Shown: positions 39,354-53,368, counted from the first letter of the stretch. The stretch is 62,226 bases of DNA from Metamycoplasma auris (GCF_003253435.1 NZ_QKUB01000004.1:1-62226), one strand, 5' to 3'. Numbers and translations: made by a program. The notes: generated by a model not told the origin, from the letters alone.

Positions 39354-40094
39354 ATGCATAATATTTATTTTAAGAATTACTCTGCTAGTTATTTTAAGGA
39401 TAAAAATGAAGTTTTAAAGTGTATTAATCTTGAAATTAAAAAAGGGCAAATGATTGCCTTTATTGGAAAATCAGGCGCCGGAAAAACTACAATTTTCAAT
39501 GCTTTACTAAAACAATTACAAACAAAAAGTGGGCATCTTTGCATCAATAATAAAGATATTGATCGAATTAAGAAAAAAGAGTGAAAAAAAATCATTAAAA
39601 AAGTTGGATATTTGTCACAAGAAACAAATCTAATTGAACATTTGAATGTATATGAAAACATTCTACATTTCTATCCAAAATATAAAAATAAGTTCTTTTC
39701 ATTTTTTCATATTCTTACAAGAAATCAAAAGAAAGAGATTTATCAAATTTTAGAAAATTTAGGGATTTTAGACAAGATTTATACAAGAATTTCAGATTTA
39801 TCTGGAGGGCAAAAACAAAGGGTAGAAATTGCTAAATTACTTCTTAAGGAAGTCGATATTATTTTGGCTGATGAACCAACTTCTTCACTTGATATTAAAA
39901 CTGCAAAAGAAATAATGAGTATTCTTGAACAAATCAATAAAAATTATCAGACTACAATTTTAATTAATATTCATGATCTCAACATGATTCAATCCTTTTT
40001 TAATAAGTATTGTTTCATTAAAGAAGGAAAACTTATAGAAAGTGGCAATCCTAAAACATTAACACAAAAGGAAATTGAAGATTTATACAAATAA
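39354..40094 (+). CDS. PhnC/p29-type ABC importer ATPase, likely partner of the p37/p69 thiamine importer
   Basis: 246 residues. Walker A is GKSGAGKTT (38-46), the Q-loop is LSQETNLI, the signature LSGGQKQR (149-156), Walker B IILADEPTSSLD, and the H-loop sits in ILINIHDLNMIQSF. The PTSSLD and IHDLNM pattern matches PhnC-type ATPases, the class to which M. hyorhinis p29 belongs. The p37-like and p69-like genes have no ATPase beside them, and this gene has no permease beside it, so they probably form one transporter. It has its own promoter and no riboswitch. A TGA at 39582 is Trp. Confidence 0.85.
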
Positions 40095-40097
40095 TAA

Positions 40098-40176
40098 AGA
40101 CAATTAAAGATTAAATAATTCTACTTTAAGATGTCTTTTAATATAAAATTAGATATTGATAAATATCTAATATTTT
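40098..40176 (+). terminator. Terminator(s) after the PhnC-like gene
   Basis: A perfect 9-bp stem, TTAGATATT (40149-40157) with AATATCTAA (40162-40170), is followed by TATTTTTT. An earlier, looser pairing AAAGACA (40098-40104) with TGTCTTT (40132-40138) encloses the spacer. Confidence 0.65.
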
Positions 40177-40280
40177 TTAATTTATTCAAAAGTGAATAAT
40201 TATGCTTTATTTTTCTAATTAGAATTAAAAAATATTGGGTATTAATCTAAGTAATTTTGTTAAGAAGGAGGTGGAAAATC

Positions 40281-43082
40281 ATGAAAAAAATGACTAAAAA
40301 TACTGAGATGAATAAAAACGTTAAGGTAATTAAAAAATCGAAGTCAGAGCAAAAAAGAGTTGAAATCAATAGACGTCTTGCACAAGCTTCTGAGATGGAA
40401 ATTGATGATTTATATCAACTTTATAATAGTTCTGCCAAAGGAATCGTTGATGAAGAAATTGTTGAGAGTAATCAAGAAGAGTATGGTGTAAATAAAATTT
40501 CTAAAAAAGGTTCAGATAATTGATTTAAAAGACTTATTCGTTCATTTTTTAATTTATTCAATATCATTCTTTTTGTATTAGTTCTTGTTTCAATTGTTGT
40601 TGATATTATTTTGCCAATTGTGCAAAATAAACCCGAAGATTTTAACTACATAACTGTTGTAATTATTAGTGTGATCGTATTTTCAAGTAGTATTATTCAT
40701 TTTATTCAAGAACAAAAATCTGCAACAAGTGCATCAAAACTGATTGAGATTGTAGAAACAACATGTTTAGTTGAAAGAAATGGGATTCTAAAAGAAATTC
40801 CAATGGATGAAGTTGTTGTTGGTGACATTGTCCATTTAGCAGCTGGGGATATTATACCTGGTGATGTAAGAATCATTAGTGCAAAAGACTTATTTGTCTC
40901 ACAATCAGCCTTGACTGGAGAAAGTATTGCAATTGAAAAATATGCAGAGATTAATAAAAAAGAAAAATTTGAAAGTATAACTTATCGTCATAATTTAGCT
41001 TTCATGGGTTCAAATATTATTTCAGGGTCTGCGAAAGCACTTGTTGTAATTGTCGGAAATGATACATTCATTGGGTCCGTTGCATCTAAAATCAATGAAA
41101 AGCAAGAACAAACTAGTTTTGATAAAGGGATTAAAAAGATATCAATCTTATTCACGATTGTAATTAGTTGTGTGATTCCAATTGTATTTCTAATTGTTGG
41201 TTTAACACATCAAAAAACAGAAGGTAGTCAATCATGAATTAATGCCCTATTGTTTGGAATCTCAATTGCTGTGGGGTTAACTCCTGAGATGCTTCCGATG
41301 ATTGTTGCAGCTTGTTTATCGCGTGGTTCAATTTCAATGGGTAAATCAAAAACAATTGTTAAGAATCTAAGTTCAATTCAAAACTTTGGAACGATGGATA
41401 TCTTGTGTACAGATAAAACAGGAACTATTACACAGGATGAGATTATTCTTGAACGTCATTTAGACGTTAATGGACATGAAGATTTACATGTGCTAAAGTA
41501 TGCTTTCTTAAATTCCTATTATCAAACAGGATTAAAAAATTTACTTGACAAATCAATCATTACTCGAACTCTAGAATTAGCAGAAGAAAAAAAATATCTT
41601 GATAATTTAGAATTGCAATATCTAAAGATTGATGAGGTTCCTTTTGATTTCAATCGTAAAAGAATGTCAGTTTTAGTTAAATCACTAAAAAATGATAAAG
41701 TTACCTTGATTACAAAGGGAGCTGTTGAAGAAATTATTCATGTTTGCAACAAAATTTACCTAGATGGAAAAGTTGTAGCATTAGATAAAAAAATTGTTAG
41801 AAAAGTTTTAAATAAGGTTAAAGAATTCAGTGAAGAAGGAATGAGAGTTATTGCGATTGCTTCAAAGAAGTCTAATATTGAAGCAGTTGGAAAACTGTCG
41901 ATTGCTGACGAGGACGAAATGATCTTAATTGGCTATTTAACATTCCTAGATCCACCTAAGGATTCAGCTGAAGATGCAATTAAACAACTACACGATTTAG
42001 GTGTTGATGTAAAAATCTTGACTGGAGATAATCCTCTTGTAACAAAAGCAGTGTGTGCAAAAGTAGGAATCCCTTATCATCGAATCTTACTTGGACAAGA
42101 AATAACAAAGATGTCTGACAAAGAATTGGCAATTGAGGTGGAAAAAACACAAATATTTGCAAAACTAAGTCCAGACCAAAAAGCAAGAATTATTAAAATC
42201 TTAAGGAGCAACGGTCATGTTGTTGGATATATGGGTGATGGAATCAATGATGCACCAGCAATGAAAGTAGCTGATGTTTCAATTTCAGTTGACACTGCAG
42301 TTGATATTGCAAAGGAAACAGCAAATATTATTCTTTTAGAAAAAGACCTAAACGTTTTAGCTAAGGGAATCATTGAAGGAAGAAGAACACATGCTAATAT
42401 CAATAAATATATAAAAATAACAGTTTCATCTAACTTTGGAAATATTTTAAGTGTGGTTGTTGCATCATTGATGTTGCCATTTGTGCCTCTAGCTCCTGTA
42501 CAAATTATTTTCCTAAATTTAATTTATGATCTATGTTGTGGAGCAATTCCTTGAGATAATGTCGATAAGGAATCAATCCTCTCACCTCCAAAATGAGATC
42601 ATAATTCAATTTGAAAATTCATGCTTTGATTTGGAACGACTAGTTCAATTGTTGATATTATGACATTCTGTATTCTATTCTTCCTTGTTATTCCAAAATC
42701 AATGACAAATGGTGCCTTCACTAAAATTAGTGATTATTGAACTAAATTAGATGACAGCCAAAGAAAAATTTTTAAAGAAACATTTTGAGCTGGTTGATTA
42801 ATTGCTTCAATGTGAACACAAGCAATGGTCTTACATTTCCTAAGATCAAAGAAAATTGCTCTTATTCAAACCAATGCTTCTTCACCACTTATTGTTTCAA
42901 CACTTTTAGGTATTGCGCTTACAACAGCGCTTCCATATATTCCTAAGATAAATACTGCACTATCATTAAGTCCACTTCCAGCGCAATATTTTGGTTGACT
43001 GGCATTACTAATTTCAACTTATTTAGTACTAACTTCGGTTGTTAAAGTAATTTATCGGAAGTTATATAGTTCAGTCTTATAA
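40281..43082 (+). CDS. mgtA: Magnesium-translocating P-type ATPase (MgtA/MgtB type)
   Basis: 933 residues, P3-type ATPase in the membrane. The phosphorylation site is DILCTDKTGTIT (Asp at about residue 376). The N-domain is seen around FDFNRKRMSVLV and LITKGAVEEI, the hinge is GYMGDGINDAPAM, and the P-type TGES is in SALTGESIA. The transport-site motif GLTPEMLPMIVA is the MgtA/B signature. About ten transmembrane segments are present. The N-terminal 60 residues are charged and probably cytoplasmic. AGGAGGTGG precedes the ATG. The C-terminal third contains many TGA Trp codons. No Mg riboswitch (M-box) was recognised in the 40177-40280 spacer. Confidence 0.95.
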
Positions 43083-43098
43083 AAATTAAATTTGATTT

Positions 43099-43130
43099 AA
43101 GTAAGTATTTTTATATACTTGCTTTTATTA
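43099..43130 (+). terminator. Terminator after mgtA
   Basis: AAGTAAGTAT (43099-43108) pairs with ATACTTGCTT (43115-43124), with one G-U pair in RNA, followed by T residues. Confidence 0.7.
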
Positions 43131-43240
43131 TGTAAAATTTTTTTATTCTAAGGAATGACAAAATTGAATTAAAAAGTCAATAAATATATTTTTGATATAT
43201 TAAAATTTAGAATATAAATAAAAAAGGACTTGATAGAAAG

Positions 43241-44212
43241 ATGATTCAAAAAGATGATAACATTGCAATTTTTACAATGGAAAATTCACAAAAATTAGCT
43301 GATGAAATTGGAAGATATTTAAAAAGAGAAGTCAAAAAAGTTAATAAGATTGTTTTTGCTGATGGTGAAAGAATGTTGTATCCAAATGAAACAGTTAGAA
43401 ATAAAACAGTTTTTATTATCAATAATACATCCAAACCAGTAAATGACAATCTAATGGATTTATTGATATTCATTGATTCGCTTAAAAGAGCTAGTGCAAA
43501 AAGAATAATTTGTGTTACCACCTATTATGGTTATGCTAGACAAGATCGGATGGCAAGTGGAAGACAACCAATCACTGCCAAATTAGTTGCAGATTTACTT
43601 GAAAAAGCAGGAGCAAGTAAGATTATTACTCTTGATTTACATAATGCATCAATCCAAGGATTCTTTAATATTCCAGTTGATGATTTAAGAGGTCAATTTA
43701 TTTTCTCTAATGAATTTAGATTAAGAAATGATAAATATGTAATTGTATCACCAGACCATGGCGGTGCGGTTAGAGCAAGACAACTTTCAGAATTATTAAA
43801 AAGTGAAGAACCTATTGCTATCATTGATAAAAGAAGAACTGCTCCAAATGTTTCTGAAATTATGGGAGTTTTAGGTGATGTTAAAGATAAAAATGTAATT
43901 GTTTATGATGACATCATTGACACAGGTGGAACAATAATTCATGCTGCCGAAGTTCTAAAAAAACAAGGAGCAAAGAAAATTATCATTGCAGCTACACATG
44001 GATTATTTTCAAAAGGTTTTGAAATGTTTGAACAAAATCCAATGATTGATGAAGTTATAATTACAAATTCAATTGATCACTCACACTTATCTCATTTCAA
44101 AAAACTTAGAGAATTATCAATGGCAGAATTCTTAGGATTAGTAATTGAGGCAAATATTAATAATAGCTCAATTGGTAAAATATATGAAGATTATAGCAAG
44201 GGAAGAGTTTAA
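43241..44212 (+). CDS. prs: Ribose-phosphate pyrophosphokinase
   Basis: Makes PRPP from ribose 5-phosphate and ATP; PRPP is the co-substrate of Upp in this same window. 323 residues. FADGERMLYPNETVRNKTVF is the N-terminal block, YYGYARQDRMASGRQPITAK the ATP/Mg loop, VSPDHGGAVRARQL the flexible region, and VIVYDDIIDTGGTI the PRPP-binding motif. Its 3' end overlaps the rsmG start by 29 bases. GAAAG precedes the ATG. Confidence 0.96.
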   Translation: MIQKDDNIAIFTMENSQKLADEIGRYLKREVKKVNKIVFADGERMLYPNETVRNKTVFIINNTSKPVNDNLMDLLIFIDSLKRASAKRIICVTTYYGYARQDRMASGRQPITAKLVADLLEKAGASKIITLDLHNASIQGFFNIPVDDLRGQFIFSNEFRLRNDKYVIVSPDHGGAVRARQLSELLKSEEPIAIIDKRRTAPNVSEIMGVLGDVKDKNVIVYDDIIDTGGTIIHAAEVLKKQGAKKIIIAATHGLFSKGFEMFEQNPMIDEVIITNSIDHSHLSHFKKLRELSMAEFLGLVIEANINNSSIGKIYEDYSKGRV

Positions 44213-44903
44213 TAAATTAATTCAAACTTTTTTGCCAGAAGTTAATGATGTAATAATTTCAAATCTTTGAGATTATTACATTTTAATTGAAGAAGAGAAT
44301 TCAAAGTATAATCTAACTGGTTTTTATGAGCAAAAATTAATTAAGGAAGGAATTATTGAATCAATTCTAATCTTCAAAGAAATTAATCATAAAATTCTTA
44401 ATTTAAGTAATAAAGAAATTCTAGACATTGGTTCTGGGGCTGGCTTTCCTATAATTCCTTATTTTATTTATAATCCAAACTTCAAGCTCACAATCTATGA
44501 GCCAATGCAAAAAAGAGTTAACTTTTTAAATAAAGTTATCGAAAAATGCAATCTAAAAAATATAAGAATTCTTAAAATAAGAGCTGAAGAATCGACTGAA
44601 TTTGAGTATTTTGATTTCATTAGTGCTAAAGCAGTTTCCGAATTAAAAAATCTTGTTGAAATATCCCATCGTTTAGGAAAAATTAATAGTATCTTTTGTT
44701 TTCTTAAATCAACAAATCACACTCAAGAAATAAATAATGCAAAATGGATTAAAAACATCTTAGATATCAAATATCAGACACTAGATCTCAAACAATTCTT
44801 TAGTATAAAAAATACCTTAGTTTACTATTCAAAAACCAAAAGTACACCCAATTTTATACCTAGAAAATGATCAACAATCATCAAAGATAATCTAAAAAAA
44901 TAG
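44184..44903 (+). CDS. rsmG: 16S rRNA (guanine-527-N7) methyltransferase RsmG
   Basis: 239 residues. NLWDYYILIEEENSKYNLTG is the conserved N-terminal block, ILDIGSGAGFPIIPYFI the SAM-binding motif (about residues 75-91), IYEPMQKRVNFLNKVI the next strand with the ribose-binding acidic residue, RAEE and FDFISAKAVSEL follow. E. coli GidB/RsmG methylates G527 of 16S rRNA. ATG 44184 lies inside the prs gene; the first TGA (44270) is Trp, so standard-code searches find only the C-terminal part. A strong terminator follows. Confidence 0.92.
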
Positions 44904-44933
44904 CTCACTTTTTTTAAAAAAGTGAGTTTTTAT
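44904..44933 (+). terminator. Terminator after rsmG
   Basis: CTCACTTTTTT (from 44904) pairs with AAAAAAGTGAG (to 44926), with a tiny loop, followed by TTTTT. Confidence 0.82.
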
Positions 44934-45034
44934 TTGTATTCTTAATTTGACTTTAAGCATTTTATTAAATAAAATATTTAATAAACTACTATAATTTACA
45001 ATAATTTAATATTATTCAAGGAGCATATTGAGAG

Positions 45035-48000
45035 ATGAAAAGGTTATTCAAAGAGGTCTTTCGATCACTATCTAAGAATAAAGTTACATTAGTATGTTTA
45101 ACCATATTAATATTTTTAACTACTTTCTTATTTACTTTATTGAACGATGTGCGAACCTCATATTCAAGAACACTAAACTCATATGATAAAGTCTCTAAGT
45201 TACATGATTTAACTGCAGACTTAGATTTAAATCCTTCTGGAATAATACCGAATAGTGGATATGATCAAATTAAAGAAGATAATGTTACTAAAACAAAAGA
45301 TCCAATTAAATTTAAATTGAATACTTCTAACATTTCTTATTCAATCAATCTTCCAACCAAAAAACAGAATTTTATTCAAATTAAAGATATTAGCGGATGG
45401 GATGATGCTAATGGATACAAAGAAAAATATATATCGACTGAAGAATTCTTAAAGTTATATTATGATGAAATCAATCATAAAATAACAAGTACACAATTTG
45501 AAATTAATAAGACTAATCCGGATGAAGGAAAAATTGGAAACTTTCAATTCGGTGGTGATTCAAATAACAACAAGAAATTTAAAATCTATGACAAACCAGA
45601 TTTTAATTCTTTAGTTAAAGAAAAAATCCAACTAAAGGAAAGTGATCAAATTACTTTTAATCATGATTATACATTAGGAGATATTTTAACAATTTCTTCA
45701 AGTCCAAGAGGACCACTTAATGCACAACCAACAAATGATGCAGTTATTGATGCATCTCCTTTGTTTATTAATCTAAAAGAAAAGAAAGCGTCATTTGAAT
45801 TAAGTGATTATGATCAATGAAAAGATGATGGAATTCTATATATAGTTCAGTCAGATGAAGTTTTAAAATTACTTGGATTTGAAAAAGATAGTTCTAAAAA
45901 TGAATGACATTATAAGAGCAACTCAAACAATAATAATACAATCAAGTTACAGAATGCTAAGACAAATTCAACTTCAATTGATAGCACAGATAAGTTAGAA
46001 AAAACCTTTAAATTATCTAATAACAATGCTTCAGTTGATGCTCCTAAATATGTTGAACTTAAAGCAAATAAAACCTATTCAATTCCAAAAAATTGAATTA
46101 GAAAGACTGAAAAGACTATTGAATATAACTGATACCGTTATGTTCTAAATTGAAATGAAAAACTATCAGAACAAGAATCTAATTGAAAAGGTTCATATTA
46201 TAAATATATAACTAACTTCTATAATACAAATAAGACTGAATATCAAAAACAATTATATTTTTCTTATTGGGATAAAACAATTACAACAAAATTCTCATTA
46301 CTAAGCGAGCCATCAAAGATTCAACAAATAGTTAAGAATGAAAAAATTGATAGAGATGACTTAGATAAGACTTTTGCTACTGGCTGAAAATCTAATGTAA
46401 GAAAAGAAAATAAAAATATCCCTTCCAATAAATCTAGAACTAAATCCGCTCAAGAAGCGCATAACATTAAACAAATTGAATTCAATAAGTTTGGCAATGA
46501 GTCTATTTCTGATGATGAATTCTATAGTATTTCAGATCTAGGAAGTCTAAAAAGACATCAAGATTTTATTCGTAATGGTACCCAAAATTTTGCTAAAACC
46601 TCAATTTTAAGATCAATTGATAGTTTAGTGGGCAAGGAAAATCTTGGAATCAGAAAGTCAATTACAGTTGAAACAGTTAATGAAGATACAAGTAAGAAAA
46701 ATGTATTTCACTTTGTTGATGCAGGAGATAAAGAAAGAAAAATCTCAGGATTTGAAAATAATGTTGGAAAACTATACAATGAAACACTGAATCCAGGATT
46801 ACTAAATAAGAGTATTTCTGAAAGTGATACAGTTGAAAAGTTCTTACTAAAACCTGATCCAAATAGTCCATTAATTAAAAAAATTCCTTCTGTTTATACA
46901 AGACCTTTAATTAAGCATATTTTTAAAAACTATACTCCTGATATCAATTATTTCAATGCTGATATTAGATTTGTTAACTACTACAATTTCTTTGTCAATA
47001 CACAAATTCCGAAATTACAAAATGGAAAAATTTTAGTAATTACAACTGCTGATGATGAACAAAAAAGCGCTGGTGCTTCAGTTATTGGAGCAATTGCAAT
47101 GCCTCTTCCTAATAAATATATCTTATTGCATCAAGCAACTATCGATGGTTTTTCAAATGAAAGAGTTTGAAAGAAAATTATTGTTGATAATAAAGACTAT
47201 TTAGATTTAGATGAACTTTATACTTACTTAATTAAAAACAATTACACAGTAAGAGGTGAAATTGGAAAAAATGGTTGAGTTGTAATAAGCAATCAATTTA
47301 GAAATGCAATTAGTTTACCATTAAGTTTTGGATCCATCTCTAATGATTTAGTTCAAGAAATTGTTCAAAAAAATACAATTAAAAAGTTAATTGAAGAAAT
47401 TCAAGATGTACTTCAAAATTCAGAGTTTATTAAATTATTTGATAAGAATGATGTTTCAAGAATTCTAAAAGCAGTAAGTGATTCAGTTGAATCTAATGGT
47501 TTCCATACACTTTTATCAGTAGGTAAAACAAATCAATTCATTCTACAAAAAGTAATCTTAGATGTAATTAAGTATCTAATTAATCCTATCAATGATAATA
47601 ATTCTAGAAATCTTCAATATTCAACAACAAATGCAAACTCATTTATTCAAAATGTTTTTGTTAGAATAACTAACTTCTTCAAACAAAAATATATTGAAAA
47701 TAGTAAAAACGAAGCATATTTTGCAACTGAAATTAATAAGTTATCAAAAGTCTTAGGTTTTTCAGACGTTTATATTATTCCTCAACTAAAACTAAGTCTA
47801 GCTGATTTATTGGGTTACATTAAAGACAAAGAAAAAATCTTTGATATTTTAAATAATTTGATTAAGTCAATTGATTTTATTAAGTTTTCAAGTCTAATTA
47901 ATGAATGATATGATAAACATCCATATAAACCATTTACTTCAACAGTTGATAAATATTGAACTCTATCTAATCACCGTGTTGTAATTTCCTTACTTAAATC

Positions 48001-51000
48001 AGTTAATGAAAATAAATTTAAGAATGCAATTAAGGATTTAATTAATTTAGTTGATTTTGGAAAGTTTCTAAAACCAGATGAAAATGAAAAAAATAGTTTC
48101 TTTGCTAAATGATTAAATGCACACAAGGAAGCTAAAACTTATAATGAAGATATAACTAAGCCAGTAAAGAAATTCTTTGAAAATCTTGATGGTTCAAAAG
48201 ACCAAAAATATTCAAATATTAATCAAGGTTTATCGAGTTTAATTTCAAATATTAGTATCTCTAAGTTTACAAATACACTTGAAAAAGTTATTAGACACAC
48301 AAAATATCCAATCGTTGCAAATGAAAAAATTTATAATGACTATAACACTGAAGAGTTAAATAAATTTGATTACTTAGTCGCATTTATGACTTCATTAAGT
48401 TTGGATATCAATAATAATGTTTCATATGGAAAAATTAATCAAATTCAAAATGCAATTATCAAAATCTTAAATCTTTCAAATAAAACACAAAAACTAGGTG
48501 GAGAACTTCTTAATATTGCAATTCCTAGTGCTGAGGATGGAAAAATTTCGATCTTAGATTTATCTATAATTCCAAAATTAGCCTTTCCAGCACAAATAAC
48601 TAAAAACAAAGTTAGATCAACAGCAGTTTCAATTAATGCCTTAAATTTAAATGATATTCAAAGAGTAATCGGAAAGATTGATAGTGCAATCAAATCAAAA
48701 TCACTTCTAAAATTAAGTCAAAATGAATTAAACTTCATTAGAAATGAAGCTCTAGTTCAAGAAGTTGAATTAAATAACTTAGAATTAATTAAAACTAAGT
48801 TAACAAATTACTATGAATTTATTAAGAAAATTCATCCAAAAAATCTAAAACCAGTTGATGGAAATTATGATTTCAAAATTGATGGCGACAACAAAAAGAT
48901 TGAAACCTATGGAGATTTAGCATATTGATCAGCAATGATTGATGAAAAATCAGAGAATAAAGACTTACCAATTCTAAAAAAATTACATAACTTAATTGTG
49001 CAATATGCAATAAATCCAATTTTTCTTGGAGATAAGGAATATTCAATCATTAAAAATGAATTTGTAACGTATAGTTTATGAATTAAGTTAGCATACTTAC
49101 TAAATTACATTGAGCGTGATGCTGATAAGATTACAATTGATGAAAAAACAGAACGTAAGATTATTGAAAAGCAATACAAAAAAATCTTTAGTTTTGATCA
49201 AATTAAAGTAATTCTAAATGAACTATATAACTTTGCAAAAAATAAAGAAGTTATAGAACAACTAACAAACTTTGATAAGGTTATTAATCCAATATCAAGC
49301 AATATTATTTTTGGTTCTGATTCATCTTACAATGCAACAACATTTAAAATTCCTTATGCCCATGCACATACGAATTTAGCAAATAAGGAACTTGAGAAAC
49401 TTTTAGATAATTCAGATGCAATTAATACATTTAAGAAAAATCTGAAAGAAAAAGCAAAGATTACAAATGATACTTTGATTAAAAAGATTATTGACTTACT
49501 AAAAGCAAATTCTTATGAGTTAACTTATAATTTGGGTTATATTGCATCTGCTAATCAATCAGCAACTAACTACGATGCAGCGTTAAATAAGTTTATAAAT
49601 TCATTCTTAAAAACATCAAATAAAAATTCTGAATTGCAACCTCTAATTAATAATAATTACGAATTAGATCTTGCATTCAAAATGACAATTAATAATACAA
49701 ATTTAAGAAATCATTTAGCACTATTAAATGTTCCAAACAATCTTTTAAATCCATTAACTTTACTTTCATTTCCACAAATTCCTTTGTACTATGCACTAAG
49801 TCCTAATCCAAATGAAGGTAATATTGCATACATAGTTAAAAAAATATTGAATAACTTAAGATTCTCAAATGCGACTGACATAAGTAAACAAATTGAAGCA
49901 CTAAAACAACAATACACAAATTCAATTAGTTTTGTTGAATCAAAGAGTGATGAAGCAGTTGATTTGGATGTCTCAAAATTTAATAATTTATTTAATAATG
50001 TATTAAAAGATAACAATGATAAGGATTTAACATTATTTGACATAAATATCACAGGGACATTAAGAAAAATGTTTGAAAAACTTATTACGCCAATTAGTGT
50101 TTCAAACATTATCTCATACACCGATTCAGGTTCATATTTAGCAAAAATAAACTATGGATATGCTTCTAAGAATAAAAAAGAAGTCTATAAAGGTGATATT
50201 AGTAAATATCTATCAGATCCATTTGGAATGCAGGCTTTTATTGAATCTCTTGATGAAAAATATAAGATTAAAATTAATAGTCAAGAGTATCTAATAATTG
50301 GAATTGATGCAACGGCTGATTATTTATATCCTGTTGTTAATGAAGAAAATATTCAAGTTGATACTGAATCTCAAGCGATTGTCTATGTTAATTCAAAAGG
50401 TTTTGATCGGATTTATTCATCGTATCCAACATTTGCAATCAAAGAATATGCCCTAGTTAAAGCACCAGTGGATAGCAAAAATAGATACCTAAAAGGAAAA
50501 AGTCCAACTGAATTAAAAGAAATTTTTAACAAGGATATCAATCTAATTAATCCAAATTCGCCAAATAAGGTTTATTTAAAGGACGAATTAGATAGTATTA
50601 ATCCAGAACGTAAGATAAGAGTAACTACAATTAGATCGATTATTAAAACAATAAGAAGTTCTAGTGCATATTTAATTAGTATTCTAATTATTCTTATTGC
50701 CTTTATTGTTTATTTCATAATGAAGCGTTACATTGAAGCAAGAAATAAGGTTGTTGGAATTCTAAGAGCACAAGGTTATAAAACATCAAAAATTGCTTTA
50801 GCATTCTGTGCATTTGGATGAATACCTGTTTTTGTCGGAAGTTTCTTTGGATATATCTTAGGATACGCCCTTCAAAAACCAGCAATGAGCATTCTTTCAT
50901 CGTACTGAACGCTTGAGAATGTCATCATTCCAATCAATGCGATTACGCTTATTCTTACAATTCTAGTTCCATTTATTTTTGTAAGTATTCTAATCTTCAT

Positions 51001-53368
51001 TATTACAAGTATTTCAGTAAGAAAGAAACCAACTGAATTGATGAGTGGAATTGTTGAAGTTAGTGTCGGTAACTTTGCCCAAAGAATTTCAGCAATGTTC
51101 AGAAGATTGCCAGTTAAGGTTAGATTTATTGCTTCAATGGCACTAAATAATTTCTGAAAGATGTTTTCATTATTCTTAGCATTCTCCACAACATCGCTAA
51201 TTTCAATGTTCTTCTTATCATCAAATAATATTTTTAATAAAGCAATCACAAAAACTTATAAAGATAGACTATATAAATTTAAACTAGATTTAGAAACACC
51301 AACAACAGAAGGTGGACCATATGTTACATATAATAAGAGCGATATTAATTCCTTACTATATGTACCAAATGATTTAGCTGGAAGCACCTCCTCAAATGGA
51401 AGTCAATTAGATTATGCTAATCCTAATTTCTTGCGTCCGGGAGATTCGTTTAATACTGATGTAATTCAAAAGAAATTTGAGCCAGTTGTTTTAACAAAAT
51501 CATCACTTGATATTCTTTTGGATTTAGCTGTCGAACTTAGTCCTTGAGATATTACTTATGCTAATATGCCCGAAACGCAACGTGCTAGAGTGGCGCAAAT
51601 CTTTGTAAGAGTCTCAAGACAAATAAGGGATACACAAAATTTAGTTGACATTAAAAAAGCTAAAGCAAAAAAAGGTGATTATCTAAGTATTACAACAACA
51701 AATAAAGATGATATTATTGCAGTTAGAGATCTTCAAAAATTTAAAAAAGATCTTGAAGCAGGCAAGGAAGAGGATCTTTCAAATCGAACTAGTTTCTTCT
51801 GATTTACAAATAATGTAGCTAATGTTAATGAATCATTCAAATTTATTGAATGAAATAAAGATGAACAAGTATATCAAAAACCTAAAGCAGTCTCAACTGC
51901 CAAATATAGACAAGAATATAGAAACTTCTTAGTTAATGCATATCGTAAAATTCCAAGCTTAGATTTCTTTGTTTCCTTTGGTGGTGTATATTGAAATGAT
52001 GCAACAAATGAAAAATACACATATGCTAAAGCATTACTTGGAAATAAAGAAATTAAAGTTTATGGATATTATGATAATAGCCGTTTCATTTCAATCCGTA
52101 ACAAGGCAAATGAAAATCTCCAAAAGAAATTAAGAAACTACTCTGGTTCAAATATTCCAATTATAGTGAATACAGTTTCAGAGAAGAAATATAAGCTAAA
52201 AGTCGGATCAATAATTAATTTAGATATTCTAAATCATGTTGATAGATTTAGTTATAAGGCTCTAAATCAAAAAGCACCGCAAACAAAATATAAATTTGAA
52301 GTTATTGATGTCTCAGATACTTATATTAATGAAGAATTTGTGACAACAAAGGATGCACTTGATCGAATTTTAGGTTTTGATAGTTTATCTAAACGCCTAA
52401 AAGATGCTCGTAAATTAGAATTGGAAAATGCGATTTTCTTAAATCCAAATAAAGAAAAGCAAATTAAAGAAGAATTCGAGCGTAAGTATGATGCATTCAA
52501 CGGAATTCTTTCAAATGATTCAACGCCAGTGCAAACTATTGATACGTTAACAACTTATTCATCAACAGGTTTCTGAGGGGCAGCTGCAACATTTGATGCT
52601 GAAAATTCAAATGACCAAGAAATTTGAGAATTCTTTAAACGTATCTTTATTTCAGATAAGGGTCTAAATTACAAATCAGTCTATGAACATAATGTAGAAG
52701 CTTACAATGAAGCTCACATTGAAGCAAAACTGAACTATAAGGATTCATTATTTAAACTATTAAAGATTAATGAAGATCAATTTAATAGAATAGTTAAATA
52801 TCAAAACACGAATGAGGAATTTAAGAGTTTAGCAAGAAATGTCTTAACTAAATTCTATGGATCAAGCCCACAAGCAATCTATGGAAAAAATATTATGTTT
52901 GGAGCCTCATTTAATGTTAATAGTAAAGATATTGAAGCAGGATTTATAACTGGAATATCAAAAACTGTTAATATCATCCTAATTGCTTTCATTATCATGT
53001 CATTATTAATTTCAATTATTATTCTAATTGTTATTACTAACATTATGATTGCCTCAAACCAAAGAGCAATAGCAACATTCTCAGTTTTAGGTTACACAAA
53101 TGCTGAAAAAGTAATGTTATTCTTTGCTAATTTTATTCCAGCTATCTTATTTGCTTGTTTATTAATGATTCCAGTTACCCTAGCTTTAATTTCAGCATTC
53201 AATGCCTTTATGATGGCAACCTCACAGATTGTATTGCCACTTGTCTTAAATCATTCAACAATAATTATTTCAGCAGCTCTTTGTTTAACAGTATTTGCAC
53301 TAACTTCAATGGCAACTTGAAGAAGTCTAAATAAGATTAAACCAATTGATGCATTGAAAGGAAAATAA
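45035..53368 (+). CDS. Giant FtsX/MacB-type ABC transporter permease (2777 residues)
   Basis: One continuous frame of 2777 residues once about 35 TGA codons are read as Trp. One membrane segment lies at residues 17-37 (TLVCLTILIFLTTFLFTLL). Then about 1830 residues of polar, Lys/Asn-rich external sequence follow. A first FtsX-like block lies at about 1868-2060 (SAYLISILIILIAFIVYFIM, EARNKVVGILRAQGYKTSKI, and two or three more segments). About 600 external residues come next, and a second FtsX block at about 2640-2765 ends in IKPIDALKGK, the typical C-terminus of MacB-type permeases. The ATPase gene follows with a TAATG overlap. Such giant permeases occur in several mycoplasmas; the substrate is unknown (lipoprotein export or mechanotransmission are options). 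Confidence 0.88.

Noticed and set aside
40177..40280. Possible magnesium riboswitch (M-box) before mgtA.
   Set aside because: The spacer is about 100 bases and AT-rich, and none of the conserved M-box blocks could be recognised.
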